Shown: one piece after another, positions 8,101-15,572 of the stretch
How positions within the stretch are numbered: position 1 is the stretch's first letter
How the letters are laid out: every line of letters begins with the position of its first letter
NCBI RefSeq assembly: GCF_001273835.1
Contig: NZ_JHEI01000136.1
Span: 186,001-250,000, forward strand
Reading direction: 5' to 3'
DNA from: Leucobacter celer subsp. astrifaciens
GTDB lineage: Bacteria > Actinomycetota > Actinomycetes > Actinomycetales > Microbacteriaceae
Length of the DNA: 64,000 nt
Program-made: the position numbers and the translations under genes
The notes under the pieces: generated by a model
Database searches by the model: none
What the model saw: the letters and a program-made list of their open reading frames with translations, nothing else
Told to the model about the DNA's origin: nothing

Positions 8101-8804
8101 TCGAGACCCGGGATTCTCGCTCACCCGGCGAGACCGTGCCCTTCGTGCGCGCGGAGCAGGAGAAGCGCCTCGCCAGGGCCGAGCGGCAGCTGACGCAGCT
8201 CGGGCGCATCAACCCGCTGGCGCTCGAGGAGTTCGCGGCGCTCGAACAGCGGCACCGCTTCCTCTCCGAGCAGCTGACCGACCTGAGCAAGACGCGCTCG
8301 GACCTGCTCTCGATCATCGAGGAGCTCGACCGGAAGATGCAGGGCATCTTCGCAACGGCCTTCGAGGACACGAAGGCCGCGTTCGCCGAGGTGTTCCCGA
8401 TCCTCTTCCCGGGAGGCTCGGGGGAGATCGCGCTCAGCGATCCCGACGATCTGCTGAACACCGGCATCGACATGGCCGTGAAGCCGGCGGGCAAGAAGGT
8501 CGAACGCCTCTCGCTGCTGTCGGGCGGCGAGCGATCCCTCGCCGCCGTCGCGTGGCTCATCGCGATCTTCCAAGCGCGCCCGAGCCCCTTCTACATCATG
8601 GACGAGGTCGAGGCCGCGCTCGACGACGCCAACCTCGGGCGGCTGCTGCAGGTCTTCGAACGCCTGCGCGAGAACTCCCAGCTGATCGTCATCACCCATC
8701 AGAAGCGCACGATGGAGATCGCCGATGCGCTCTACGGAGTCTCGATGCGCCAGGACGGCATCTCGGCCGTGGTGGGCCAGCGGATCGCCCGCGACGAAGC
8801 CTGA
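5121..8804 (+). CDS. smc: chromosome segregation protein SMC
   Basis: 1,227 residues, the full-length condensin subunit that extrudes DNA loops with ScpA/ScpB. The N-terminal head has Walker A GPNGSGKS at 31-38. Long coiled coils flank a hinge at about 500-645 (VGAALGVFADALLAH onwards). The C-terminal head has the ABC signature LSGGERSLAAVAW near 1132 and Walker B FYIMDEVEAALDD near 1156. Before the C-terminal head there is an unusual Ala/Pro/Glu-rich linker at about 950-1010. Within it, residues 987-996 are encoded by a dispersed palindromic repeat (8081-8108) that also occurs in trmD. GTG start at 5121 with GGAAAGG about 9 nt upstream. Confidence 0.97.
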   Translation: MHLKSLTLKGFKSFAQPTTFQFEPGVTAIVGPNGSGKSNVVDALAWVMGEQGAKTLRGGKMEDVIFAGTSTRGPLGRAEVRLTIDNSDGALPIEYSEVTISRTLFRNGSSEYAINGEACRLLDVQELLSDSGLGREMHVIVGQGQLDAVLRATAEDRRGFIEEAAGILKHRRRKERTLRKLEAMETNLTRLNDLAGEIRRQLKPLGRQAEVAKQAQGIAAEVRDAKARLLADDVFRLRRELDDLAKDEAEQHSERIVLQEQVEQKQLRIQRLEQDQQSDELDAARRVTMGLESVQSKLRGLYSQTQQRLTFLATQAETPEQLNRISRAAVDEAAAEAARLETLIPEAEAVWQRAGTATRQAQQSLDAIDDHIAAQSELVSKHDLQLSQLRGRAEAAEQKRATVAQEVARREQAVAQAETRAEEARQQLADFEAREEIGETPETGLDDAYRAAQERQGTREQQRDEARDRLHELEQERAGLEARVSALTRSLDQRDASGALLAEGLGGIDERISDRVRVREGYEAAVGAALGVFADALLAHTASAAETAVAVARERDLGRMRAIIAQNGSAPAADGPDISGLTRVSEVLLEAPDGVRGVLARSYIADELPDAVTAADELRARFPAAGFTIVTAHGDVLTEHTLSGGSGLAPSRIELTAELEQAEQRRTAVAERIAETEAELAELRAEAARAKTDAQQAYAELRAADARLAELSKERNRLSARAEAAQAEAERARQAIAAVADSAAEAAKEAERAAQAHAEAEAKPRPILDASQRDGLVAELERARSAEMEARLALETARERSRAGAAHRETLAEQFEAERRAAEETARRAVLRSRQVSQAERVAGLLPAILDACDRSLSEARLAQQHAEQERAKHSQELTLLRSEESGLRQKLQTLTERVHGAELKSYERKLQLSALLERSGNELGLVEDVLIAEYGPDVSIPVGRAEEPDAAAPEAAPEAAPDPEPQFANALEAELAAELGIAEEPPVERAEGVETRDSRSPGETVPFVRAEQEKRLARAERQLTQLGRINPLALEEFAALEQRHRFLSEQLTDLSKTRSDLLSIIEELDRKMQGIFATAFEDTKAAFAEVFPILFPGGSGEIALSDPDDLLNTGIDMAVKPAGKKVERLSLLSGGERSLAAVAWLIAIFQARPSPFYIMDEVEAALDDANLGRLLQVFERLRENSQLIVITHQKRTMEIADALYGVSMRQDGISAVVGQRIARDEA
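8081..8108. repeat. dispersed palindromic repeat, family 2, inside smc
   Basis: GGTCGAGCGGGCGGAGGGAG followed by TCGAGACC. It matches the copy in trmD (20787-20814) at all but two positions and is the reverse-complement relative of the copies at 44318-44377. It is read in frame as VERAEGVET, in the flexible linker of SMC. Confidence 0.75.
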
Positions 8805-8956
8805 CTTTGTCGATTGCCCACCGCCCGGGAAGAGACTTTTCTAACAACTTTGTTGCGCCGGTGCTGTCGACTACATCCGACGGTCTCCGGCGGGATAGTC
8901 TCAGTCTCAGCGCTCCATCGGCGGAGCGTATGTCATATGTGAGAAAGGCGTAGCCA

Positions 8957-10252
8957 ATGAAGGTTTACACCAAGAAGACGATCGGGGCATTCGCCCTGGT
9001 CGCCAGCGCGGCGCTCGTGCTGTCCGGCTGCACGAGCGGCGATACCGGTGGCGAGACGGCACCGACGACCGACAACAGCGCTGAGCAGAGCACGGACGCT
9101 CTGAAGATCGCGACTCTGCTGCCCCAGACGGGATCGCTCGGCTTCCTGATGCCCCCGGTGCAGGCCGGCATCGCTCAGGCGCTTGCGGATATCGAAGCCG
9201 CCGGCGGCGTGCTGGGCCAGCCCGTCGAGGTCGTCACCGAGGCGAACGAGGGCGACGGCAGCGACATCACCGTCGTCGAGAAGGGTGCCGACGACGTCAT
9301 CGCCAGCGGCGCCTCCTTCGTACTCGGCGCGATGAGCTCCTCGCGCACCATGCACGTGGTCGACAAGATCACCGGTGAGGGTCTGCTCATGGGCTCGCCC
9401 TCGAACACGGCGACCGGCCTGAGCGGCGTCAGCCCGAACTACTTCCGCACCGCTCCGCCGGATTCGGTGCAGGGCAACGCTCTGGCCAACCAGATCCTCT
9501 CGGACGGCCGCGCGAGCATCGCCTACCTGACCTTCAACGACGACTACGGAACGGGTCTGCGCGACACGATCCAGGAAGTCACGGAGGCAGGCGGCGCCAC
9601 GACCGTCTACGGCGGCAAGGGCGACGGCAACGAGTTCCCGGTCGAGCAGACCTCGTTCGCGGCCGAGGTGACCGCTGCGAAGGATTCGAACCCCGACGCG
9701 ATCGTCATCGTGACCTTCGATCAGATCAACGCGCTGCTGCCCGAGCTGCTCATCCAGGGCGTCGATCCGTCGACCGTGTACCTGGTCGACGGCAACGCGA
9801 ACAGCTTCGCCGACGTGGTCGATGAGGGCAGCGTCGTCGGCATGCAGGGATCGATTCCGGGTGCGCAGGCGAACGACGAGTTCCGCGCGCAGCTGGAGGA
9901 CATCTACTCGGCCGAGTTCGGCGGAACGCTGGAGAGCCTCACCTACGGCCCCGAGGCCTACGACCTCGTGACCATCGTCGCTCTCGCGGCGGAGAAGGCC
10001 GGCGCGACCGATTCGGCCTCGATCCAGGCCGAGCTCGCCGCGGTGACCGGCGCGAACGGCGGCGAGGAGTGCACCGGCTTCAGCGAGTGCAAGGATCTGC
10101 TCGCCGATGGCCAGGACATCCGCTACGTCGGCAAGTCGGGCACGGGCCCGCTGAACGCCGACAACGACCCGTCGTCGGCGTGGATCGGCATCTACAAGTA
10201 CGACGAGAGCAACGCACCGCAGTTCCAGACCGCGGTCGAGGGCGAGATCTAA
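8957..10252 (+). CDS. ABC transporter substrate-binding lipoprotein, branched-chain amino acid type (LivJ/Peripla_BP_6)
   Basis: 431 residues. A lipoprotein signal ends in LVLSGC with the acylated cysteine at residue 25, so the protein is anchored outside the membrane. The mature part has the Leu/Ile/Val-binding-protein fold: LKIATLLPQTGSLGFLMPP at the start, then FVLGAMSSSRTM, YFRTAPPDSVQGNALANQ and SIAYLTFNDDYGTGLRDT. It feeds the permease/ATPase genes at 10320-14432, which run convergently. Substrate could be branched-chain amino acids or another amide or amino acid. A ribosome site AGAAAGG lies before the ATG. TAGTCT at 8896-8901 is a possible -10. Confidence 0.9.
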   Translation: MKVYTKKTIGAFALVASAALVLSGCTSGDTGGETAPTTDNSAEQSTDALKIATLLPQTGSLGFLMPPVQAGIAQALADIEAAGGVLGQPVEVVTEANEGDGSDITVVEKGADDVIASGASFVLGAMSSSRTMHVVDKITGEGLLMGSPSNTATGLSGVSPNYFRTAPPDSVQGNALANQILSDGRASIAYLTFNDDYGTGLRDTIQEVTEAGGATTVYGGKGDGNEFPVEQTSFAAEVTAAKDSNPDAIVIVTFDQINALLPELLIQGVDPSTVYLVDGNANSFADVVDEGSVVGMQGSIPGAQANDEFRAQLEDIYSAEFGGTLESLTYGPEAYDLVTIVALAAEKAGATDSASIQAELAAVTGANGGEECTGFSECKDLLADGQDIRYVGKSGTGPLNADNDPSSAWIGIYKYDESNAPQFQTAVEGEI

Positions 10253-10267
10253 AGCCCGCCCAGAGCG

Positions 10268-10301
10268 AAGGCCCCGGGATCCGTCAGGATCCCGGGGCCT
10301 T
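10268..10301. terminator. strong bidirectional terminator between livJ-type gene and livF
   Basis: A perfect 15-bp inverted repeat (10268-10282 and 10287-10301) with a 4-nt GTCA loop. It lies 15 nt after the binding-protein stop and 18 nt before the convergent livF stop; A-rich and T-rich flanks are short. It can serve both transcripts. Confidence 0.85.
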
Positions 10302-10319
10302 CATCTTGCCTTGCCGCGC

Positions 10320-11081
10320 CTACTCGCCGTTGTCGGAGGCCTTGGCCTCGACGTCCGCGGCGAGGGTGCCGAGGTAGAGCTCGATCACCTTCGGGTCGTT
10401 CGCCAGTTCGCGACCGGGGCCCTCGTAGGCGTTGCGTCCCTGGTCGAGCACGTACGCGCGGTCGCAGATCTGCAGGCAGCGCCGCGCGTTCTGCTCGACC
10501 ATGATGATGGTCACGCCCGTCTTGTTGATCTGGCGGGTGCGGATGAAGGTCTCGTCCTGCCGCACGGGGGAGAGGCCCGCGCTCGGCTCGTCGAGCAGCA
10601 GCACCTTGGGATCCATCATGAGCGCCCGCGCCATCGCCACCGACTGCCGCTCGCCGCCCGAGAGCGACCCGGCCCGCTGCTTGCGGCGATCAGCCAGCAT
10701 GGGGAACAGATCCCACATCTCCCCGACGCGCGTCGCGAACTCCTTGGGCCTGAGGAACATGCCCATCTGCAGGTTCTCCTCGATCGTGAGCGACGGGAAC
10801 ACGTTGTTCGTCTGGGGGACGAAGCCGACCCCCTGCCGCACGAGCTGGTTCGTCTGCAGATTCGTGACGTCGTCGCCCTCGAGCAGCACCTTGCCCTCGC
10901 GGATGTTCACGAGTCCGAACAGCGACTTGAGCAGCGTCGACTTGCCGGCCCCGTTCGGGCCGATGATGCCGATGAGCTCGCCCTGATAGGCCTCGAGGGT
11001 GCAGCCGTTGAGAATGTTGATGCCGGGCAGGTACCCCGCGACGAGGTTGTCGGCCTTCACCACAAGCTTCGAGCCGGTCAT
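10320..11081 (-). CDS. livF: branched-chain amino acid-type ABC transporter ATP-binding protein LivF
   Basis: 253 residues, the LivF-type ATPase of HAAT importers. Walker A GPNGAGKS at 41-48, Q-loop FVPQTNNVFPSLT near 88-99, signature LSGGERQSVAMARAL from 140 and Walker B LLLDEPSAGLSP from 161. As usual for LivF it lacks the extra insertion seen in LivG. Last gene of the minus-strand operon livH-livM-livG-livF; its ATG overlaps the livG stop by 4 nt, implying translational coupling. It ends 18 nt from the bidirectional terminator. Symbol given by family; substrate not proven. Confidence 0.93.
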   Translation of the reverse strand: MTGSKLVVKADNLVAGYLPGINILNGCTLEAYQGELIGIIGPNGAGKSTLLKSLFGLVNIREGKVLLEGDDVTNLQTNQLVRQGVGFVPQTNNVFPSLTIEENLQMGMFLRPKEFATRVGEMWDLFPMLADRRKQRAGSLSGGERQSVAMARALMMDPKVLLLDEPSAGLSPVRQDETFIRTRQINKTGVTIIMVEQNARRCLQICDRAYVLDQGRNAYEGPGRELANDPKVIELYLGTLAADVEAKASDNGE

Positions 11082-12073
11082 CGGGTCTCCTCCTCAACCT
11101 CTTCCGCGACCTCGGTCGCGATCGCGCGCATCACTCCGGTGGTGAGCTCGTCGTCGTCACCGAGATCCTTGTCGTGGTGGGCGCCGAGATAGGCGTCGAC
11201 CACGGCCTGGCTCGTCATGACCTCCTCGGGCAGGCCCTCGGCGATGATCTCGCCCTGGGCCATCACCACGACCCAGTCGGAGATGTGACGCACCATGTGC
11301 ATGTCGTGCTCGACGAACAGCACCGTGGTGCCCTCGTCGCGCAGCGCCTGGATGTGATCGAGCAGACTCTGAGTCAGCGCCGGGTTTACCCCGGCCATCG
11401 GCTCGTCGAGCATGATCATGGCCGGGTTCGACATGAGCGCGCGCGCCATCTCGAGCAGCTTCTTCTGGCCGCCCGAGAGGTCGCCCGCCATGTCATCCCG
11501 CTTGGTATCGAGCTTGAAGCGGGCCAGGAGCTCCTCCGCCCGCGCGATGTTCTCGCGCTCGCGCGCCGCCCAGAGCGGTTTGAACAGGCCGACGAACAGA
11601 TTCTCTCCCGGCTGGTTGTTCGCGCCGATGAGCATGTTCTCGATCACCGTCATGCGGCTGAGGGCCTTGGTGAGCTGGAAGGTGCGCACCATGCCGGCGC
11701 GCGCGGCCTGAGAGGCGCCCGTGCGGTTGAGGATCTTCCCGTTGAACGCCCACGTCGCATCGCCGCCGCCGATGAGCTTCTTCGCGTTCGACGGCTGGTC
11801 GAAGCCGGTGATGAGATTGAAGAAGGTGGTCTTGCCGGCGCCGTTCGGGCCGATCAGCGCGGTGATCGCGCCGCGTTGCACCTCGAGATGCTCGACGCTC
11901 ACGGCGGTCATGCCGCCGAAGCGGCGCTCGACGCTGTCGACCGTGAGGATCGGATCGGGCTTCGAGACGCCGGGCACCTGCTCCAGCGTGCGCAGCTGCG
12001 CACGCAGCGCGGCGCGGTCGTAGGGGTAGTCCTGCGCGGTCGACGACTTCTGGGTCGTATTCGATTCAGACAT
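11078..12073 (-). CDS. livG: branched-chain amino acid-type ABC transporter ATP-binding protein LivG
   Basis: 331 residues. An extra N-terminal segment of about 40 residues, polar and of unknown role, precedes the ABC domain. Walker A GPNGAGKT at 75-82, signature LSGGQKKLLEMARALM and Walker B MIMLDEPMAGVNP follow, the last being the LivG-type wording. The C-terminus carries the LivG tail with GEIIAEGLPEEV and then about 40 acidic residues. The N-terminal extension is longer than in the classic enterobacterial protein. It overlaps livM by 8 nt upstream and livF by 4 nt downstream. Confidence 0.93.
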   Translation of the reverse strand: MSESNTTQKSSTAQDYPYDRAALRAQLRTLEQVPGVSKPDPILTVDSVERRFGGMTAVSVEHLEVQRGAITALIGPNGAGKTTFFNLITGFDQPSNAKKLIGGGDATWAFNGKILNRTGASQAARAGMVRTFQLTKALSRMTVIENMLIGANNQPGENLFVGLFKPLWAARERENIARAEELLARFKLDTKRDDMAGDLSGGQKKLLEMARALMSNPAMIMLDEPMAGVNPALTQSLLDHIQALRDEGTTVLFVEHDMHMVRHISDWVVVMAQGEIIAEGLPEEVMTSQAVVDAYLGAHHDKDLGDDDELTTGVMRAIATEVAEEVEEETR

Positions 12074-13055
12074 TGAACGACAGCTCCTTCTTGTTGCCCA
12101 ATATGCCTTGTGGTCTGAACACGACCAGCAGCATCAGCGACAGGCCGATCAGTACCCAGGCCAGCTGCTCGGTCTGCTGCACGTTCAGCACGGAGGCCGG
12201 GATGAAGTTGCCCGCGAGCCCGGTGAGCACGAGTCGCACCGAGAAGAAGATCAGCGTGCCCAGCAGCGGGCCGAAGATCGTGGCCGCACCGCCGAGCAGC
12301 ATGATCATCCAGATGTTGAAGGTGGCGGGGCGACCCATCGAGTCGGGCTGCATGGCCGAGGGGAGCGCCATGACGATGCCGCCGAAGGCGCCCATGACAC
12401 CGCCGAGGATCAGCGCCTGCAGCTTGTAGGCGTACGAACTCTTGCCGAGGCTGCGCACCGCGTCCTCGTCCTCGCGGATGCCCTTGAGCACCCGGCCCCA
12501 CGGGCTGCGCATCAGCGCCCAGGTGACGAGGATGAACAGTGCCACCAGGGCCCAGGCCACGATCCTCGTCCACCAGTCGTCGGTTCCGGTGTTGTTGTAG
12601 GTGAGCCCGAGGATGGTGGTCTTCCCCTCGGGGAGCGGCGAGAGCGCGCTGAAGACGTGGCGGTACGTCGAGCCGTGGAGGCCGGTCGGGCCGCCGGTGA
12701 CGTCCTGCAGCATCGCCATTCGCACGATCATGCGCAGGATCTCGGCTGCGGCGATCGTCACGATCGCGAGGTAGTCGCCCCGCAGCTTCAGCGTCGGGAT
12801 GCCGAGGATCAGCGCGAAGATCACCGCGCAGATGATGGCGACAAGGATCGCCGCCCAGAAGCCGAGTCCGAAGAACGACACCGACACGCCGAAGCCGTAG
12901 GCGCCGACGAGCATGAAGCCCGCCTGTCCCATGTTCATGAGGCCGGTGAAGCCGAAGTGCACGTTGAGGCCGATAGCTGCCAGCACGAACGCCGCCGTGG
13001 TCGGCGAGATCGCGGTCTGCAGAATGCTCGTCAGGAGTCCAGTCCAGAAGTCCAT
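12066..13055 (-). CDS. livM: branched-chain amino acid-type ABC transporter permease LivM
   Basis: 329 residues with 8-10 hydrophobic helices. LivM hallmarks are GLNVHFGFTGLMNMGQAGFMLVG, written here as two parts (GLNVHFGFTGLMNM and GQAGFMLVGAYG), GIPTLKLRGDYLAIVTIAAAE, and FGGIVMALPSAMQP before the C-terminal helices. It forms the heterodimeric channel with LivH. It begins 9 nt after livH ends and overlaps livG by 8 nt, all in one operon. The length is within the usual range for the family. Confidence 0.92.
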   Translation of the reverse strand: MDFWTGLLTSILQTAISPTTAAFVLAAIGLNVHFGFTGLMNMGQAGFMLVGAYGFGVSVSFFGLGFWAAILVAIICAVIFALILGIPTLKLRGDYLAIVTIAAAEILRMIVRMAMLQDVTGGPTGLHGSTYRHVFSALSPLPEGKTTILGLTYNNTGTDDWWTRIVAWALVALFILVTWALMRSPWGRVLKGIREDEDAVRSLGKSSYAYKLQALILGGVMGAFGGIVMALPSAMQPDSMGRPATFNIWMIMLLGGAATIFGPLLGTLIFFSVRLVLTGLAGNFIPASVLNVQQTEQLAWVLIGLSLMLLVVFRPQGILGNKKELSFNV

Positions 13056-13064
13056 GATGTATTC

Positions 13065-14432
13065 CTAACCGATCCGTTCCTTGCGACCGAAGATGCCCTG
13101 CGGTCTGACGAGCAGGATCAGGATGAGCAGCATCAGCGCCGTGGCGAACTTGAGATCGCCGGGCAGCCAGATGTTGGTCAGCTCCACCATCATGCCGATG
13201 ATCATCGAGCCGACGAAGGCGCCGAACGCGGTGCCCAGGCCGCCGAGGGTGACCGCTGCGAAGAACAGCAGCAGCAGCTGGCCTCCGGTGAACCAGTTGA
13301 TCCCGTTGAAGACCAGTCCGAGGAAGACGCCGGCGAGGCCGGCGAGGCCGCCGCCGACGATCCAGACGATGTTGATCACACGATCCACGTCGATACCGGA
13401 CGCCTTGGCGAGGGCCGGGTTGTCGGAGATGGCCCGCGTGGCACGGCCGAAGCGGGTGTACATGAGCGCGAGCCCGACCAGGATGATCGCGGTGAGCGCC
13501 ACGCCCATGGCCACGTACGACTGCACGGTCATCGTGATGCCGAAGATGGTCGCGGTCGCCGGGTTCCTCGTGTCGATGCGGACGATGCCGGATCCGAAGA
13601 AGAACTGGAACAGGTACTGCATGGTGATCGAGAGGCCGATCGACACGATCATCAGCTGCATGAGGCTCAGCCGTCGTTTGCGCAGCGGCTTCCAGAGCAC
13701 CTTGTCCTGCGCCCAGCCGAAGAGCGCCATCACCGCCACCGCGGCGAGGCCGGCGAGCCAGAGATTGCCGGTGAGCCCCATGAACACGGCGGCCATGAGG
13801 CCGCCCATCGAGACCATCTCGCCGTGCGCGAAGTTGCTGAGGCCGGTGGTGCCGAAGATCAGCGAGAGCCCGAGCGAGGCGAGTGCGATGAGCAGGCCCA
13901 TGCGGAGGCCGGAGGCGAACTGCTGCCAGAACCGCGGCCAGGAGAAGGGGTTGGCCGACGACTGCGAGGGCGCTGCCTCCTGCCCGTCGCCGCCTCCGCC
14001 CGTCGTGGCCTGGGCCGCGTCGGGATCATCGGTCAGGGGGAACAGCGCGCTCGCCTGATTGTTGAGCTGCACCTGCACGTCGCGACTGTCGGCGCTCCTG
14101 AAGAACTCGCCGTCCGGCAGCGTCGCCTCGTCGACCGTGACCGTGTAGGTGCCGGCCTCGGTGACGCTGAACACCCAGCGGCCGTTCTCGTCGGTCTCCG
14201 TCTGCTGCGCCTCGGCGCCGCCGCTGAGCGAGACGGAGATGCCCGTTGCGGGATCGCCGTCGCTCAGTCTGATCACACCCTGCACGCAGCCGGTGGATGC
14301 GTCCGGTGTGCAGTCGGCTGCGAATGCCGGGGAGGCGAGTCCACCGATCCCGAGCACCGTCAGGAGCCCGGTGATCAGGAGGAGGAGTAGTCCCTTCGCG
14401 GCGGTTCGTCTTCGTTGGGGCTTCGGATTCAC
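13065..14432 (-). CDS. livH: LivH-type ABC transporter permease with N-terminal signal peptide and extracytoplasmic carboxypeptidase-regulatory-like domain
   Basis: 455 residues. A typical signal peptide (KPQRRR, a hydrophobic run, then SPAFA with likely cleavage after residue 38) is followed by a domain at about 45-125 with GVIRLSDGDPATGISVSLSG and GRWVFSVTEAGTYTVTVDE, the pattern of carboxypeptidase-regulatory/Cna-B beta-sandwiches. A Gly/Gln/Ser linker leads to the LivH permease core (SLGLSLIFGTTGLSNFAHGE). The GTG at 14432 has GGAGG 5 nt upstream and gives a complete signal peptide, so it is preferred over the upstream ATG. Classic LivH proteins are about 300 residues and lack the extra domain. 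First gene of the liv operon. Confidence 0.88.
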   Translation of the reverse strand: MNPKPQRRRTAAKGLLLLLITGLLTVLGIGGLASPAFAADCTPDASTGCVQGVIRLSDGDPATGISVSLSGGAEAQQTETDENGRWVFSVTEAGTYTVTVDEATLPDGEFFRSADSRDVQVQLNNQASALFPLTDDPDAAQATTGGGGDGQEAAPSQSSANPFSWPRFWQQFASGLRMGLLIALASLGLSLIFGTTGLSNFAHGEMVSMGGLMAAVFMGLTGNLWLAGLAAVAVMALFGWAQDKVLWKPLRKRRLSLMQLMIVSIGLSITMQYLFQFFFGSGIVRIDTRNPATATIFGITMTVQSYVAMGVALTAIILVGLALMYTRFGRATRAISDNPALAKASGIDVDRVINIVWIVGGGLAGLAGVFLGLVFNGINWFTGGQLLLLFFAAVTLGGLGTAFGAFVGSMIIGMMVELTNIWLPGDLKFATALMLLILILLVRPQGIFGRKERIG

Positions 14433-14679
14433 TGGACCTCCATTGGTCAATGAATTGAGGGGGCGGCGCGGTGGCTGCCCGGCAGTAGTGTCGCCCAAAT
14501 ATATACCGACACTCGCCCCGCCGCACGATTCGGGTCCGGGGCGTGGCGGCATCGTTGTCGATACGAGACATGAAGCGCCGCGCATGAGGCCCGCCCGTTG
14601 GAGGAGGTCGAGAACTTTTCAGGACCGCGTCACCTTCCGGGGCGGGAAGCGGGGTTCGGGGCGATCCCGACCCGCGCAC

Positions 14680-14685
14680 TAGGAT
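14680..14685 (+). promoter_or_regulatory. -10 box for leaderless ftsY transcript
   Basis: TAGGAT, followed by 7 nt and the ftsY ATG at 14693. With initiation 6-7 nt after the box the mRNA would start at the AUG. No ribosome site is present, which agrees. Confidence 0.6.
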
Positions 14686-14692
14686 CGAGAGC

Positions 14693-15568
14693 ATGGCTGA
14701 GCGATCCTGGTCCTTCTCGAAAGCGTTCCGCGGCATCTTCAGCGGCCCCGAGGTCATCACCGAGGACACGTGGGACGACCTGGAGACGGCGCTCATCACC
14801 GCCGACTTCGGTCCGGAGGTCACGGAGTCGATCCTGGAGCAGCTGCGCGCCGACGTGGAGCGGCACCGGGTGACCGAGGTGAAGCAGATGCGCAGCATGC
14901 TGCGCGACGCGATCGAGGAGCGCCTGGCGGCCTACGATCCCACGCTCCATCTCTCCGAGCGTCCGGCGGTCATCCTCGTGGTCGGCGTCAACGGCGTGGG
15001 CAAGACCACGACGATCGGCAAGTTCGCGAACTACCTCAAGACCTTCGACAAGCGGATCCTGGTGGGGGCCGCCGATACCTTCCGCGCGGCGGCGGTGGAG
15101 CAGCTGGGCACCTGGGCCGATCGTGCGGGCGTCGACATCGTGAAGCCGCAGCAGCAGGGGCAGGATCCCGCCTCGGTGGCGTTCCAGACCGTCGAGCGCG
15201 CGAAGAACGAGGCGTACGACATCGCGATCATCGACACCGCCGGGCGGCTGCAGACCAAGGGCGGGCTCATGGACGAGCTCGGCAAGGTGCGCCGGGTCAT
15301 CGAGAAGCAGGCGCCCGTCGCCGAGGTGCTGCTGGTGCTCGACGCGACCACCGGTCAGAACGGACTCGCGCAGGCCGAGGCGTTCATCGAGCACGCGGGG
15401 GTCACGGGCCTCGTGCTGACGAAGCTCGACGGCTCGGCGAAGGGCGGCTTCGTGCTCTCGGTGCAGCAGAAGACCGGGCTGCCGATCAAGCTCGTGGGAC
15501 AGGGCGAGGGGATCGGCGACCTCACGGGCTTCACGCCCCACGTCTTCGCGCAGCAGCTCGTGGGCTGA
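14693..15568 (+). CDS. ftsY: signal recognition particle receptor FtsY
   Basis: 291 residues: short form without the long acidic A domain, as is common in actinobacteria. N domain (residues 1-85) is followed by the NG GTPase: P-loop GVNGVGKT at 98-105, AADTFRAAAVEQL, G3 DTAGR near 181-185 and G4 TKLDGSAKGG near 243. It docks SRP-ribosome complexes, with Ffh at 17021-18583, to the membrane. The start is fixed by the -10 box 7 nt upstream. Divergent from the liv operon; 4 nt before the MFS gene. Confidence 0.97.
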   Translation: MAERSWSFSKAFRGIFSGPEVITEDTWDDLETALITADFGPEVTESILEQLRADVERHRVTEVKQMRSMLRDAIEERLAAYDPTLHLSERPAVILVVGVNGVGKTTTIGKFANYLKTFDKRILVGAADTFRAAAVEQLGTWADRAGVDIVKPQQQGQDPASVAFQTVERAKNEAYDIAIIDTAGRLQTKGGLMDELGKVRRVIEKQAPVAEVLLVLDATTGQNGLAQAEAFIEHAGVTGLVLTKLDGSAKGGFVLSVQQKTGLPIKLVGQGEGIGDLTGFTPHVFAQQLVG

Positions 15569-15572
15569 CGGC

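Noticed and set aside
8911..8928. CGCTCC/GGAGCG hairpin before the binding-protein gene as a terminator or operator
   Set aside because: Arms are only 6 bp and such short GC dyads are frequent in this genome.
12108..14390. A 760-codon plus-strand open frame antisense to livM and livH
   Set aside because: Translation is Asp/Glu/His/Arg-rich without motifs; the minus strand encodes the two permeases with clear membrane helices.
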